Shown piece by piece: positions 25,862 to 33,915 of a stretch of DNA of 64,000 nt (position 1 is the stretch's first letter; every line of letters starts with the position of its first letter). The notes below the pieces were generated by a model that worked only from the letters and a program-made list of their open reading frames with translations, searched no databases and was not told the origin of the DNA. Made by a program: the position numbers and the translations under genes. Source of the DNA: Bradyrhizobium campsiandrae (lineage in GTDB: Bacteria > Pseudomonadota > Alphaproteobacteria > Rhizobiales > Xanthobacteraceae); NCBI RefSeq assembly GCF_014529705.1, contig NZ_JAANIH010000041.1, positions 1-64,000 of the forward strand, read 5' to 3'.

Positions 25862-25879
25862 TTCAAACACTTGTATGAA
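25862..25879. promoter_or_regulatory. Candidate TetR operator (near-palindrome)
   Basis: TTCAAACACTTGTATGAA is an 18-bp near-palindrome, matching its own reverse complement at 14 of 18 positions (form TTCAwACAnnTGTwTGAA). It lies between the divergent TetR and acyl-CoA dehydrogenase genes, where a TetR-family operator is expected. A further GTTTGAA half-site follows at about 25886. Confidence 0.5.
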
Positions 25880-26046
25880 ACTATCGTTTGAAGGCCGGAC
25901 AAAGTCAATCCGCAATCGCAACTCGTTCGCAATAGGCGAGCCGGTTCCGAGGTCTCGCAGGGGGCGCATTCGCGCTTGCGGGCAGAGCGAGGCGGGAGGA
26001 CAGTCCGGCGCAAAACGAGATCGCAAAGAGAGACGAGGAGCGTCCC

Positions 26047-27282
26047 ATGGACTTCGATATGTCGCCCAAGCAGAAGGAATGGCTCGAGCGCGTGCAATCC
26101 TTCATGGCCAAGCATGTGCGTCCGGCGGTGCCGATCTACGATCAGCAGGACAAGAGCGGCGACCGCTGGAAGGTGATTCCTGTTCTCGAAGACCTCAAGA
26201 AGAAGGCCAAGGCGGAAGGCCTCTGGAACATGTTCATGCCGCCGAGCGAGCATGAGGACGACGAATTCCGCGGTGCGGGATTGACCAATCTCGAATATGC
26301 CCTGCTGTCGGAAGAGATGGGCCGCATCACCTGGGCCTCGGAAGTCTTCAACTGCTCGGCGCCCGACACCGGCAACATGGAAGTGTTCATCCGCTACGGC
26401 TCCAAGGAGCAGAAGCGCAAATGGCTGCGCCCGCTGATGGACGGCGAGATCCGCTCCGCCTTCCTGATGACCGAACCGGCGGTGGCCTCGTCCGACGCGA
26501 CCAACATCGAGACCCGGATCGAGAAGGACGGCGATCACTACGTCATCAACGGCCGCAAATGGTGGTCGTCCGGCGTCGGCGATCCCCGCTGCAAGATCGC
26601 GATCCTGATGGGCAAGACCGATTTCAACGCGGCCAAGCATCAGCAGCAGTCGCAGATCCTGGTTCCGCTCGACACGCCAGGCATCAAGGTCGAGAAGATG
26701 CTGCCCGTGTTCGGCTTCGATGACGCGCCGCACGGCCATGCCCAGGTGCTGCTCGAGAATGTGCGCGTTCCGAAGGAGAACATCCTGCTCGGCGAAGGCC
26801 GCGGCTTCGAGATCGCGCAGGGCCGCCTCGGCCCCGGCCGTATTCATCACTGCATGCGCACCATCGGCAAGGCCGAAGAGGCGCTGGAGAAGATGGTGAA
26901 GCGGCTTTCCTCGCGCACCGCCTTCGGCAAGAAGATCGTTGAACACTCGGTGTGGGAGCAGCGCATCGGCGAAGCCCGCACCAACATCGAAATGACGCGT
27001 CTGCTGTGCCTCAAGGCCGCCGACATGATGGACAAGGTCGGCAACAAGACCGCGCAGGCCGAGATCGCCATGATCAAGGTCGCAGCGCCCAACATGGCGC
27101 TGAAGATCATCGACGAGGCGATCCAGGCGTTCGGCGGCGCCGGCGTTTCCGATGATGCCGGCCTTGCCAAGGACTACGCCCACATCCGCACCCTGCGTCT
27201 CGCCGACGGTCCGGACGAGGTGCACAATCGCGCCATTGCACGGCTCGAAGTTCGGAAGTATGCCAACTCTCCCAAGCACTAA
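26047..27282 (+). CDS. Acyl-CoA dehydrogenase (ACAD10/11-like)
   Basis: The 411 residues span a complete ACAD: N-terminal helical domain MDFDMSPKQKEWLERVQSFMAKHV, the flavin-region TEPAVASSDATNIETRIEKDGDHYVINGRKWWSSG, the NVRVPKENILLGEGRGFEIAQGRLGPGRIHHCMR segment, and a C-terminal helical domain ending EIAMIKVAAPNMALKIIDEAIQAFGGAGVSDD. The FAD-containing enzyme oxidises an acyl-CoA at the alpha-beta bond and passes electrons to ETF. The RIHHCMR text and the adjacent APH-like kinase gene resemble the ACAD10/11 group, whose members act on 4-phosphorylated acyl-CoAs. The start ATG follows GAGGAG. It is divergent from the TetR gene. Confidence 0.93.
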   Translation: MDFDMSPKQKEWLERVQSFMAKHVRPAVPIYDQQDKSGDRWKVIPVLEDLKKKAKAEGLWNMFMPPSEHEDDEFRGAGLTNLEYALLSEEMGRITWASEVFNCSAPDTGNMEVFIRYGSKEQKRKWLRPLMDGEIRSAFLMTEPAVASSDATNIETRIEKDGDHYVINGRKWWSSGVGDPRCKIAILMGKTDFNAAKHQQQSQILVPLDTPGIKVEKMLPVFGFDDAPHGHAQVLLENVRVPKENILLGEGRGFEIAQGRLGPGRIHHCMRTIGKAEEALEKMVKRLSSRTAFGKKIVEHSVWEQRIGEARTNIEMTRLLCLKAADMMDKVGNKTAQAEIAMIKVAAPNMALKIIDEAIQAFGGAGVSDDAGLAKDYAHIRTLRLADGPDEVHNRAIARLEVRKYANSPKH

Positions 27283-27417
27283 GCGGGAGGGCTGCGCGGC
27301 GCTTCCGACTTGAAGAAACGACACGGGCATGATCCGCATTCGGCAATGACCGCTTGACGCAAGTGCGTCAGCGGTTACCGATTAGGATCATGTTCGGACT
27401 GAAGAGGGAGCGTCACC

Positions 27418-28476
27418 GTGGCTGACGGCGTCAGGAAAGACGAAGAGTTCTCGGGCACCAAGCCGGTCGAGGAGCGTCATCGCTTCGACGAGCTCAGGCT
27501 CGAGGCCTGGATGCGCGAGCACGTCGAAGGCTTCGAAGGCCCGCTGGTCGTGCTGCAGTTCAAGGGCGGCCAGTCCAATCCGACCTACCGGCTCAACACG
27601 CCGAAGCGCTCTTACGTGATGCGCCGAAAGCCGTTCGGCAAGCTGCTGCCGTCGGCGCATGCGGTCGATCGTGAGTACCGCGTCATCGCAGCGCTTGGAA
27701 AGCAGGGTTTCCCGGTCGCGCATGCCTATGCGCTGTGCCAGGACGACAGCGTCATCGGCGCTGCCTTCTACATCATGTCGATGGAAGAGGGGCGCGTGTT
27801 CTGGGATCCGACGCTGCCGAGCCAGGACAACGATGCGCGCCGGAAAATCTTCACCAGCAAGATCGAGACGCTGGCCAAGCTCCATATGTACGACCCAGTC
27901 GCGATCGGTCTCGGCGATTTCGGCAAGCCCGGCAATTACTTTGCGCGGCAGATCGATCGCTGGACCAAGCAATATCGCGCCTCCGAGACCCAGCACATTC
28001 CGGAGTTCGAGAAGGTCGCCGAATGGTTGCCCAAGACCGTGCCGGAGCAGGCGCGGGTCTCGATCGTCCATGGCGACTATCGGCTCGACAACATGATTTT
28101 CCACGCGACGGAACCGCGCGTGCAGGCCGTGCTCGACTGGGAGCTGTCGACGCTCGGCGATCCCATGGCCGACTTCACCTACCTCCTGATGCAGTGGATC
28201 ATGCCGGGCCTCGAGGGCGCAGATTTGAAGGCGCTCAACATCCCGAGCCTGGAAGAGGCCGCCCAGATCTATTGCAACGTCACCAAGATGACGGTGCCTG
28301 ACCTCAACTGGTATTTCGCCTACAATCTGTTCCGCCTCGCCGGCATCACCCAAGGCATCGCCGGCCGCGTCCGCGACGGCACCGCCGCCAACGCCAAGGC
28401 GCTGGAGTCAGCCAAGCGCACCGTGCCGCTGTCGAAGGCATCCTGGGACTACGCGCAGAAGGCGGGCGCGGTGTAG
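27418..28476 (+). CDS. APH-family phosphotransferase (ACAD-associated kinase)
   Basis: The 352 residues start at a GTG seven bases after GGGAG. The aminoglycoside-phosphotransferase-like kinase core is complete: GGQSNPTYRL (ATP loop), YVMRRKP (lysine strand), the Brenner motif VHGDYRLDNMIF with the catalytic Asp, and the metal-binding LDWELSTLGDP. This subfamily is typically encoded next to, or in animals fused to, an acyl-CoA dehydrogenase (ACAD10/11), and in Pseudomonas the related LvaA phosphorylates 4-hydroxyvaleryl-CoA. Here it lies 135 bases downstream of the dehydrogenase on the same strand, so an acyl-CoA hydroxyl is the likely phosphate acceptor. Antibiotic resistance is not implied. 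Confidence 0.85.
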   Translation: MADGVRKDEEFSGTKPVEERHRFDELRLEAWMREHVEGFEGPLVVLQFKGGQSNPTYRLNTPKRSYVMRRKPFGKLLPSAHAVDREYRVIAALGKQGFPVAHAYALCQDDSVIGAAFYIMSMEEGRVFWDPTLPSQDNDARRKIFTSKIETLAKLHMYDPVAIGLGDFGKPGNYFARQIDRWTKQYRASETQHIPEFEKVAEWLPKTVPEQARVSIVHGDYRLDNMIFHATEPRVQAVLDWELSTLGDPMADFTYLLMQWIMPGLEGADLKALNIPSLEEAAQIYCNVTKMTVPDLNWYFAYNLFRLAGITQGIAGRVRDGTAANAKALESAKRTVPLSKASWDYAQKAGAV

Positions 28477-28534
28477 GAAGAGCGAAGAGCGCGGCTGACG
28501 GCCGCGCTTGGAGCGGTGCTGTCGCCACACACTC

Positions 28535-28614
28535 CGTCATTGCGAGCGCAGCGAAGCAATCCAGAATTTTCCCGCGGCGGCAGTCTGGATTGCTTCGCTG
28601 CGCTCGCAATGACG
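28535..28614. repeat. 80-bp palindromic repeat element, copy 1
   Basis: A perfect 31-base inverted repeat (arms 28535-28565 and 28584-28614) surrounds an 18-base loop. The arm begins CGTCATTGCGAGCGCAGCG. The same arms occur at 31210-31290 with a different loop. It lies between the kinase gene and the NIPSNAP remnant. Confidence 0.95.
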
Positions 28615-28657
28615 AGGAGGCGGAATACGAGACCCGCAATTCGCGCCGGTGCCGTAG

Positions 28658-28683
28658 GGCGGATTAGCGGAGCATAATCCGCC
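28658..28683. repeat. Short REP-like palindrome
   Basis: GGCGGATTA and TAATCCGCC form an inverted repeat with the centre GCGGAGCA. This type of GGCGGATTA palindrome is widespread in bacterial intergenic DNA. The gap from 28477 to 28796 otherwise shows no gene. Confidence 0.8.
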
Positions 28684-28796
28684 GTTCGCGCCGCGCAACA
28701 ATAGGATGCGCAAACGCCCGCAGCGCTGTGCCGCCACCTAGTCCCTGGTTTGACACCGCGGCCTCCGACCATATCTCCTCCCCAAGGAGACCAATC

Positions 28797-29139
28797 ATGA
28801 TCCAGCAACTGCGCATCTACGAAATCTTCGAAAAGAACAAGGCTGCCTTCCACGCCCCGTTTTCGCGACCATGCCGCGCGCATCATGCGCACCAAGTATG
28901 GCTTTCAGATCGTGGCGATGTGGGACACAAAGTCCGGTGATCGCACCGAGTTCGCCTATCTGCTGGAGTGGCCGGACGAGGCAACCAAGACGTCGGCATG
29001 GTCGGCCTTCATGGCGGACGCCGAGTGGGCCGAGATCAAGCGGGTCACTCACGCCGAGCACGGACTCATGGTAGGGCAAATCGAGGACCGCCTGCTCGTG
29101 CCGGTGGACTATTCGCCATCGTTCAGCCTTCTGCACTGA
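28797..29139 (+). pseudogene. NIPSNAP family protein, frameshifted
   Basis: The ATG at 28797 opens MIQQLRIYEIFEKNKAAFHA, a NIPSNAP N-terminus, but the frame then leaves the family pattern. The rest lies in the next frame: RFRDHAARIMRTKYGFQIVAMW followed by SGDRTEFAYLLEWPDEATKTSAWSAFMADAEWAEIKR and a terminal DYSPSF. Removing one C from the run of four at 28855-28858 would join the two parts into a normal protein of about 113 residues. So there is a single-base insertion in a homopolymer, either a real inactivating mutation or a sequencing error. NIPSNAP-type ferredoxin-like proteins have no firmly known role. Confidence 0.88.
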
Positions 29140-29161
29140 TACGCCTTCGGAGCCGCCGCCC

Positions 29162-29788
29162 ATGATCGACCACGCCACCCTTGTCACCTACATCGTCATC
29201 GTGCTCGGCTTCGTTTTCATTCCGGGTCCGGCGACGCTGCTCACCATGGCACGGGCGGCAAGCTCCGGCACAAAGGTCGGTATCGCGACGGGAGCGGGGA
29301 TTGCGGCGGGGGACTTGATCCACACATCGATGGCGATTGTCGGCTTGTCGGCCATTGTTGCGACGTCGGCGCTGCTGTTCAGCATCGTCAAATATGCCGG
29401 CGCGGCGTTCCTGATCTATCTCGGCATTCGCGCCATGCTCGACAAGGCTCCGGTCGAGCTGAACGGCGGTGTGCCTGCCATCAGCGCGGGCCGCGCCTTC
29501 CGGCAGGCTGTGCTGACCGAGGTGCTCAATCCCAAGACGGCGCTGTTCTTCCTCGCCTTCCTGCCGCAATTCGTACGGCCGGAGCACGGCTCGACCGCGC
29601 TTCAACTCGCGACCCTCGGCATTGTCTTCGTGCTGCTCGGCCTCGTCAGCACGGTCGTGTTTGCCGTTGGCGCGGGCCGCCTTGGCTCTCTCCTGCGCCG
29701 CCATCCTGCTGTGGTGAAGTGGCAGGGCAAAGTGGTCGGGACCATCTACTGCGCTGTCGGCGTGCGGCTGGCCTTGCAGGAGCGATGA
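29162..29788 (+). CDS. LysE family amino-acid exporter
   Basis: The 208 residues contain about six hydrophobic segments and the LysE/RhtB signatures: IVLGFVFIPGPATLLTMARAASSGTKVGIATGAGIAAGDLIH at the start, YLGIRAML and AFRQAVLTEVLNPKTALFFLAFLPQFV in the middle. Members export amino acids or derivatives across the inner membrane. It follows the NIPSNAP remnant by 22 bases on the same strand and is convergent with argE. The exported substrate is unknown. Confidence 0.9.
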   Translation: MIDHATLVTYIVIVLGFVFIPGPATLLTMARAASSGTKVGIATGAGIAAGDLIHTSMAIVGLSAIVATSALLFSIVKYAGAAFLIYLGIRAMLDKAPVELNGGVPAISAGRAFRQAVLTEVLNPKTALFFLAFLPQFVRPEHGSTALQLATLGIVFVLLGLVSTVVFAVGAGRLGSLLRRHPAVVKWQGKVVGTIYCAVGVRLALQER

Positions 29789-29818
29789 GGCGCGGTCCAC
29801 TGCCTGCGGCAGCGTCGC

Positions 29819-30991
29819 CTATGTCTTCGCACAATGCGCGATCAGCTTCTCCACGAAGCCCGCGCATTTCTCCAGCTCGGCCATCTCCACGAACTCATCC
29901 GGCGTGTGCGCCTGCGCGATCGCGCCAGGGCCGATCACCACGGAGGGGATGTCGGCCATGCTGGCGAACAAGCTCGCTTCGGTGCCGAAGGCGACCTTGG
30001 CGTGGTCGTTCCGGCCCGCAAGGCTCTTGGCCAGCGTCACGATCGCCGCATCGGCCCTGGTGTCGAGGGCGGGGTAATCGAGGATCTCCTCGAAATCGAT
30101 GCCGCATTCGGGGTGTCTCGCCTTCATCGCCGGCTCAAGCTCGGCCTTGGCCCAGGCGACGATCGCATCCGTCACCTCCCTGGATTCGGTGATGCCGATG
30201 CCGCGGCATTCGAAATCCACCGTGCAGGTATCGGGCACGATGTTCAGCGCCGCGCCGCCATGGACGATGCTGGTCAGCAGCGTCGAGTGCGGCACGTCGT
30301 AAAGGCTGTTGCGCTCGGCTTCGCCCGCAAGCTTCACGGCGCGGCGGCGGATCTCGGTGATCAACTCGGCGGCATATTCGATCGCGTTGACGCCGTCGGG
30401 CGCGATCGAGGAATGGCGGGCGAGGCCGTGGAAGGTCGCACGTACGCCGTGCTTGCCCTTGTGGCCGATGATGACCTTCATCTCGGTCGGCTCGCCGATG
30501 AAGGCGCCGAGCGGCCGTACCTTCTTCTTGGCGACCTCGCGAAGCATCGGGCGGACGCCGACGCAGCCGATCTCCTCGTCATAGGAGATCGCAAGATGGA
30601 TCGGCGTATTCAGCTTCGCTTCGAGCATCTCCGGCACCATCGCAAGGCACACCGCGACAAAGCCCTTCATGTCGGTGGTGCCGCGGCCAAAGAGCTTGCC
30701 GTCGCGCTCGACCAGCTTGAAGGGATCATGGCTCCAATCCTGGCCCACGACCGGCACGACGTCGGTATGGCCCGACAGGACATAGCCCGGCCGATCCTCG
30801 GGGCCGATCGTCACCCAGAGCGAGGCTTTCTCGCCGGTTACGTCGGTGATGCGCTCGAAGCCGATGCCGAAGCCGGCGAGGTAGCTCTCGATATGCGCGA
30901 TCAAGGGCAGGTTGGTGCGATCGCTGATCGTGTCGAACGAGACGAGGTCGGCGAGCAGCTTGCGAATACGGTCGGGTCTTGAGCTTGGCAT
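29819..30991 (-). CDS. argE: Acetylornithine deacetylase (M20 family)
   Basis: From the ATG at 30991 the protein has 390 residues, the usual ArgE length. Metal and catalytic motifs of the M20 family are all visible: SGHTDVVPV, FGRGTTDMKGF, YDEEIGCVG, GEPTEM and a C-terminal GPGAIAQAHTPDEFVE. It hydrolyses N-acetylornithine to ornithine in arginine synthesis, though related M20 hydrolases with other N-acyl substrates look alike. The frame is open 36 codons further upstream, but that part does not resemble the family. It is convergent with lysE. Confidence 0.87.
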   Translation of the reverse strand: MPSSRPDRIRKLLADLVSFDTISDRTNLPLIAHIESYLAGFGIGFERITDVTGEKASLWVTIGPEDRPGYVLSGHTDVVPVVGQDWSHDPFKLVERDGKLFGRGTTDMKGFVAVCLAMVPEMLEAKLNTPIHLAISYDEEIGCVGVRPMLREVAKKKVRPLGAFIGEPTEMKVIIGHKGKHGVRATFHGLARHSSIAPDGVNAIEYAAELITEIRRRAVKLAGEAERNSLYDVPHSTLLTSIVHGGAALNIVPDTCTVDFECRGIGITESREVTDAIVAWAKAELEPAMKARHPECGIDFEEILDYPALDTRADAAIVTLAKSLAGRNDHAKVAFGTEASLFASMADIPSVVIGPGAIAQAHTPDEFVEMAELEKCAGFVEKLIAHCAKT

Positions 30992-31209
30992 TGTCACAGT
31001 CTTGTCAGGGGATTGCAGAGGCTGAAGTTGCCTGCAGGAACCATACCAATGTGACGGCTGGTCAGGCAAATCACACAGACTTACGAGATTTGGCCCCACC
31101 CGCCGGCGGGCGAGTTAGCAAAGCTCGGCGAGATGAGCCGCGAGGATGCGAATGCGTGTCTGCGATGGAAATGCGAAATGAATATAGCGACGCTGCCCAC
31201 CGCGTACTC

Positions 31210-31290
31210 CGTCATTGCGAGCGCAGCGAAGCAATCCAGAAATGCATCCGTGGAAAGATTCTGGATTGCTTCGCTGCGCTCGCAATGACG
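31210..31290. repeat. 81-bp palindromic repeat element, copy 2
   Basis: The same 31-base arms as copy 1 (31210-31240 and 31260-31290) flank an unrelated 19-base loop. The arms are identical between copies while the loops differ, which fits a mobile REP-type element. It lies in the 393-bp gap between argE and the SDR gene, which has no gene of its own. Confidence 0.95.
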
Positions 31291-31327
31291 ATATTGATGC
31301 AGGTGTGCCCAAAACGCGAGATCGTGC

Positions 31328-31371
31328 CCCGGACGTAGCGCAGCAGCGTAAGACGCTGCAGCGCGTCCGGG
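31328..31371. repeat. REP-like inverted repeat
   Basis: CCCGGACG (31328-31335) and CGTCCGGG (31364-31371) bracket a second pairing region (GCAGCAGCGT / ACGCTGCAGC). A related sequence (GTCCCGGACGCGGTGCAGCG) follows the second SDR gene near 33860, so this is probably a dispersed family that can fold as a hairpin downstream of genes. Confidence 0.65.
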
Positions 31372-31384
31372 ACTCGAGACAGTG

Positions 31385-32170
31385 TCAGACCGGCTTTCCC
31401 GTATACGGCATCGACGCCGTGAGGCCGCCATCGACCGGGAATGCCTGGCCATTCACATACGACGCTTCGTCGCTGGCCAGGAACAATCCCATCGCGGCGA
31501 GCTCGTGCGGCTGGCCGGGGCGCTTGAGCGGATTGAGCTGGCCGATCTTGTCCTGGGTGCCGCGCTCTTTCGCGCGGTCGAAGATCGGCTTGGTCATGCC
31601 GGTTTCGATCAGGCCGGGGCACACCGCGTTGATGCGAACGCCGGTGCCGGTGAGCGAGTAGGCGGTGGTTTGCACGAGGCTGATCACGCCGGCCTTGCTC
31701 GCGGCATAGGGGTGCCCGCTGGCGCCGGCCTTGAGGCCCGCGACGGATGCAGTGAGCACGATCGCGCCGGACTGTTGCTTCACCATGTGCGGCATCGCAT
31801 GCTTCACGGCGAGGAACGGCCCGATCAGATTGACGCGCAGCACCTCCTGCCAATGTTCGACGGTCTGCTCGCCGAGCGGAATGAGCCCGCCGGAAATGCC
31901 GGCATTGGCCCAGATCACGTCGAGCCGGCCATGCGTCTTCACCGCCTTGTCGATGACGGCGATGACGTCCTTCTCGGAACCGGCATCGGCGAGCATCGCT
32001 TCCGCAACGCCGCCGGCCTTCTTGATCTCGTCCACCGTCTCCTTCACCGCCTCGGTGCGATCGACGGCAATCAGTTTTGCGCCTTCCTTGGTGAAGAGGT
32101 GCGCAGCCGCGCGGCCGATGCCGCTGCCAGCGCCGGTGATGATGACGGATTTGCCTTGCAGGCGGCCCAT
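31385..32170 (-). CDS. Short-chain dehydrogenase/reductase (SDR)
   Basis: The ATG at 32170 follows GGGAGAAACGC and gives 261 residues. The classical SDR marks are present: TGAGSGIGRAAA (cofactor), NAGISGG, a catalytic Ser in LTASVAG, the Y-x3-K in YAASKAG, and PVDGGL near the end. The start of strand 2, AVDR, favours NAD(H). It is divergent from the histidine phosphatase gene and lies in the acyl-CoA region, so oxidation of a hydroxyacyl intermediate is plausible. The substrate cannot be read from the sequence. Confidence 0.88.
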   Translation of the reverse strand: MGRLQGKSVIITGAGSGIGRAAAHLFTKEGAKLIAVDRTEAVKETVDEIKKAGGVAEAMLADAGSEKDVIAVIDKAVKTHGRLDVIWANAGISGGLIPLGEQTVEHWQEVLRVNLIGPFLAVKHAMPHMVKQQSGAIVLTASVAGLKAGASGHPYAASKAGVISLVQTTAYSLTGTGVRINAVCPGLIETGMTKPIFDRAKERGTQDKIGQLNPLKRPGQPHELAAMGLFLASDEASYVNGQAFPVDGGLTASMPYTGKPV

Positions 32171-32215
32171 GCGTTTCTCCCTTTTGGTTCTCGCGCGACG
32201 CTTGCCGCGCGACGG

Positions 32216-32237
32216 AATTTCAAACAGAATTTCAAAC
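32216..32237. promoter_or_regulatory. Direct repeat between divergent SDR and histidine phosphatase genes
   Basis: AATTTCAAAC occurs at 32216-32225 and again at 32228-32237. The TTCAAAC core also forms part of the candidate TetR operator at 25862-25879, so the same regulator could act at both places. The match is short. Confidence 0.35.
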
Positions 32238-32304
32238 GGCAAAGTGTCTTGAGACGCGTTCACACCTGACGTACAGCGACATCACACGAGATGGAAGGGC
32301 TTCA

Positions 32305-33003
32305 ATGGCAACCGCAGACAAGCCTGATGTGATCACGACGCGCTGGTGGTGGGTTCGTCACGCCCCCGTGCGCAATGACGGTGGCAACATCTACGGACAG
32401 AGCGATCTTCCCTGCGACACCAGCGACACTTACGTGTTCAATGCGGTTGCCAAGGTGCTGCCGCGCAAGGCGGTCTGGTATTCGAGCAATCTGATGCGCA
32501 CGCATCAGACCGCGGAAGCGATCTGGGCGGCGGGCTACCCAAAGCCTGACTCGATGACGTGGGAAGCCGACCTTGCCGAACAGAATCTCGGAAAATGGCA
32601 GGGCATGAATCGCGCTGCCTTTATCGCCAGCCGTCCCGTCGGTTCGAGCTGGTTCGCCGACATCAACGAGCCCGCGCCCGGCGGCGAGAGCTTCATGGAT
32701 CTCTATAACAGGGCGCGTCGGACGATCGAGCGGATCAACAATGAGGCGGCCGGACAGGACGTGATTGCGGTTGCGCATGGCGGCACCATCAAGGCGGCGA
32801 TCGGCCTCGCGCTGGATGGCCAGGTCGAGAAGGCGCTGTCGTTCGACATCGACAATGTCTCGATCACGCGGCTCGATTATTTCGCCAGCCCCGCGCGCAG
32901 CGTCTGGCGGCTGCCGATGGTGAACCAGCAGCCCTGGATCGCCGATGATGCGCATGCCGAGTTGCATCAGCCGTCCGGGCCGGAAGTGAAGAAGCTCGCG
33001 TGA
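32305..33003 (+). CDS. Histidine phosphatase family protein
   Basis: The 232 residues belong to the phosphoglycerate-mutase-like branch. The catalytic RHA motif is WWWVRHAPVRNDG (His19). It is followed by a YSSNLMRTHQTAEAI arginine segment, a WEADLAEQNLGKWQGM acid region and the second-histidine motif AVAHGGTIKAAIG. It removes phosphate from a small molecule or protein. Its setting next to SDR genes and within a few kb of an acyl-CoA kinase gene suggests a phosphorylated acyl intermediate as substrate, but that is inference. It is divergent from the first SDR. Confidence 0.87.
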   Translation: MATADKPDVITTRWWWVRHAPVRNDGGNIYGQSDLPCDTSDTYVFNAVAKVLPRKAVWYSSNLMRTHQTAEAIWAAGYPKPDSMTWEADLAEQNLGKWQGMNRAAFIASRPVGSSWFADINEPAPGGESFMDLYNRARRTIERINNEAAGQDVIAVAHGGTIKAAIGLALDGQVEKALSFDIDNVSITRLDYFASPARSVWRLPMVNQQPWIADDAHAELHQPSGPEVKKLA

Positions 33004-33014
33004 GTTCCGCCGTT

Positions 33015-33048
33015 ATTCCGGACGGCCCGCGGGGCCGGGGCCCGGAAT
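33015..33048. repeat. Inverted repeat, REP-like
   Basis: ATTCCGG (33015-33021) and CCGGAAT (33042-33048) enclose a GC-rich centre. It lies between the phosphatase and SDR genes and could act as a terminator-like hairpin or a dispersed repeat. Confidence 0.55.
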
Positions 33049-33085
33049 CTCGAAGTGAATACGAACATCAATCTGGGAGGAAAGC

Positions 33086-33853
33086 ATGACCTTGTTCGAC
33101 ATGAAGGGAAAAGTCGCCGTCATTACCGGCTCGACGCGCGGCATCGGGCTTGCGATCGCCGAGCGCATGGCCGAGCACGGCGCCAAGGTCGTGATCTCCT
33201 CGCGCAAGGCCGACGTCTGCGAGCAGGTCGCCAAGGACATCAACGACAGGTTCGGCAAGGGCACGGCGGTGGCCATTGCCGCCAACATCTCCTCGAAGGA
33301 GAATTTGCAGAACCTCGTCGACGAGAGCAACCGCGCCTTCGGCAAGATTGACGTGCTGGTCTGTAACGCGGCCTCGAACCCGTATTACGGTCCGCTCGCC
33401 GGCATCTCCGACGATCAATTCCGCAAGATTCTCGACAACAACATCGTCGCCAACAACTGGCTGATCTCGATGGTGGTGCCCCAGATGATCGAGCGCAAGG
33501 ACGGCTCGGTGATCATCGTGTCGTCGATCGGTGGATTGAAGGGCTCAACCATCCTCGGCGCCTATGCGATCTCGAAAGCCGCCGACATGCAGCTCGCGCG
33601 GAACCTCGCTTGCGAATACGGCAAGCACAATATCCGCGTGAACTGCATCGCGCCCGGCCTGATCAAGACCGATTTTGCCAAGGCGCTGTGGGACAATCCG
33701 GAGAATCTGAAAGCCTCGACCGCGCGCTCGCCGCTCTTGCGCATCGGCATCCCCGACGAGATCGCGGGCGCAGCCGTATTCCTGGGCTCGAAGGCCGGCG
33801 ACTTCATGACCGGCCAGACCATGGTCATCGACGGCGGCGCGACGATCAGTTGA
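33086..33853 (+). CDS. Short-chain dehydrogenase/reductase (SDR)
   Basis: The 255 residues begin MTLFDMKGKVAVITGSTRGIGLAIAERMAEHG after GGGAGGAAAGC. Other SDR elements are NAASNPYYGPL, a Ser-containing IVSSIGGL, YAISKAADMQLARNLA (Y-x3-K), VNCIAPGLIKTDFAKALW and a closing TMVIDGGATI. The SSRK after strand 2 suggests NADP(H). The pattern is that of the DHRS4/FabG-like group found in acyl-CoA and ketone metabolism. It follows the histidine phosphatase by 82 bases on the same strand, probably as one unit. Confidence 0.9.
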   Translation: MTLFDMKGKVAVITGSTRGIGLAIAERMAEHGAKVVISSRKADVCEQVAKDINDRFGKGTAVAIAANISSKENLQNLVDESNRAFGKIDVLVCNAASNPYYGPLAGISDDQFRKILDNNIVANNWLISMVVPQMIERKDGSVIIVSSIGGLKGSTILGAYAISKAADMQLARNLACEYGKHNIRVNCIAPGLIKTDFAKALWDNPENLKASTARSPLLRIGIPDEIAGAAVFLGSKAGDFMTGQTMVIDGGATIS

Positions 33854-33915
33854 TCTCTCGTGTCCCGGACGCGGTGCAGCGTGAAACGCTGCTCCGCAGA
33901 GCCGCGGCACGCGTC

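Noticed and set aside
27418..28476. Aminoglycoside resistance gene
   Set aside because: The kinase belongs to the ACAD-linked APH subgroup by context and motif style, not to known resistance enzymes.
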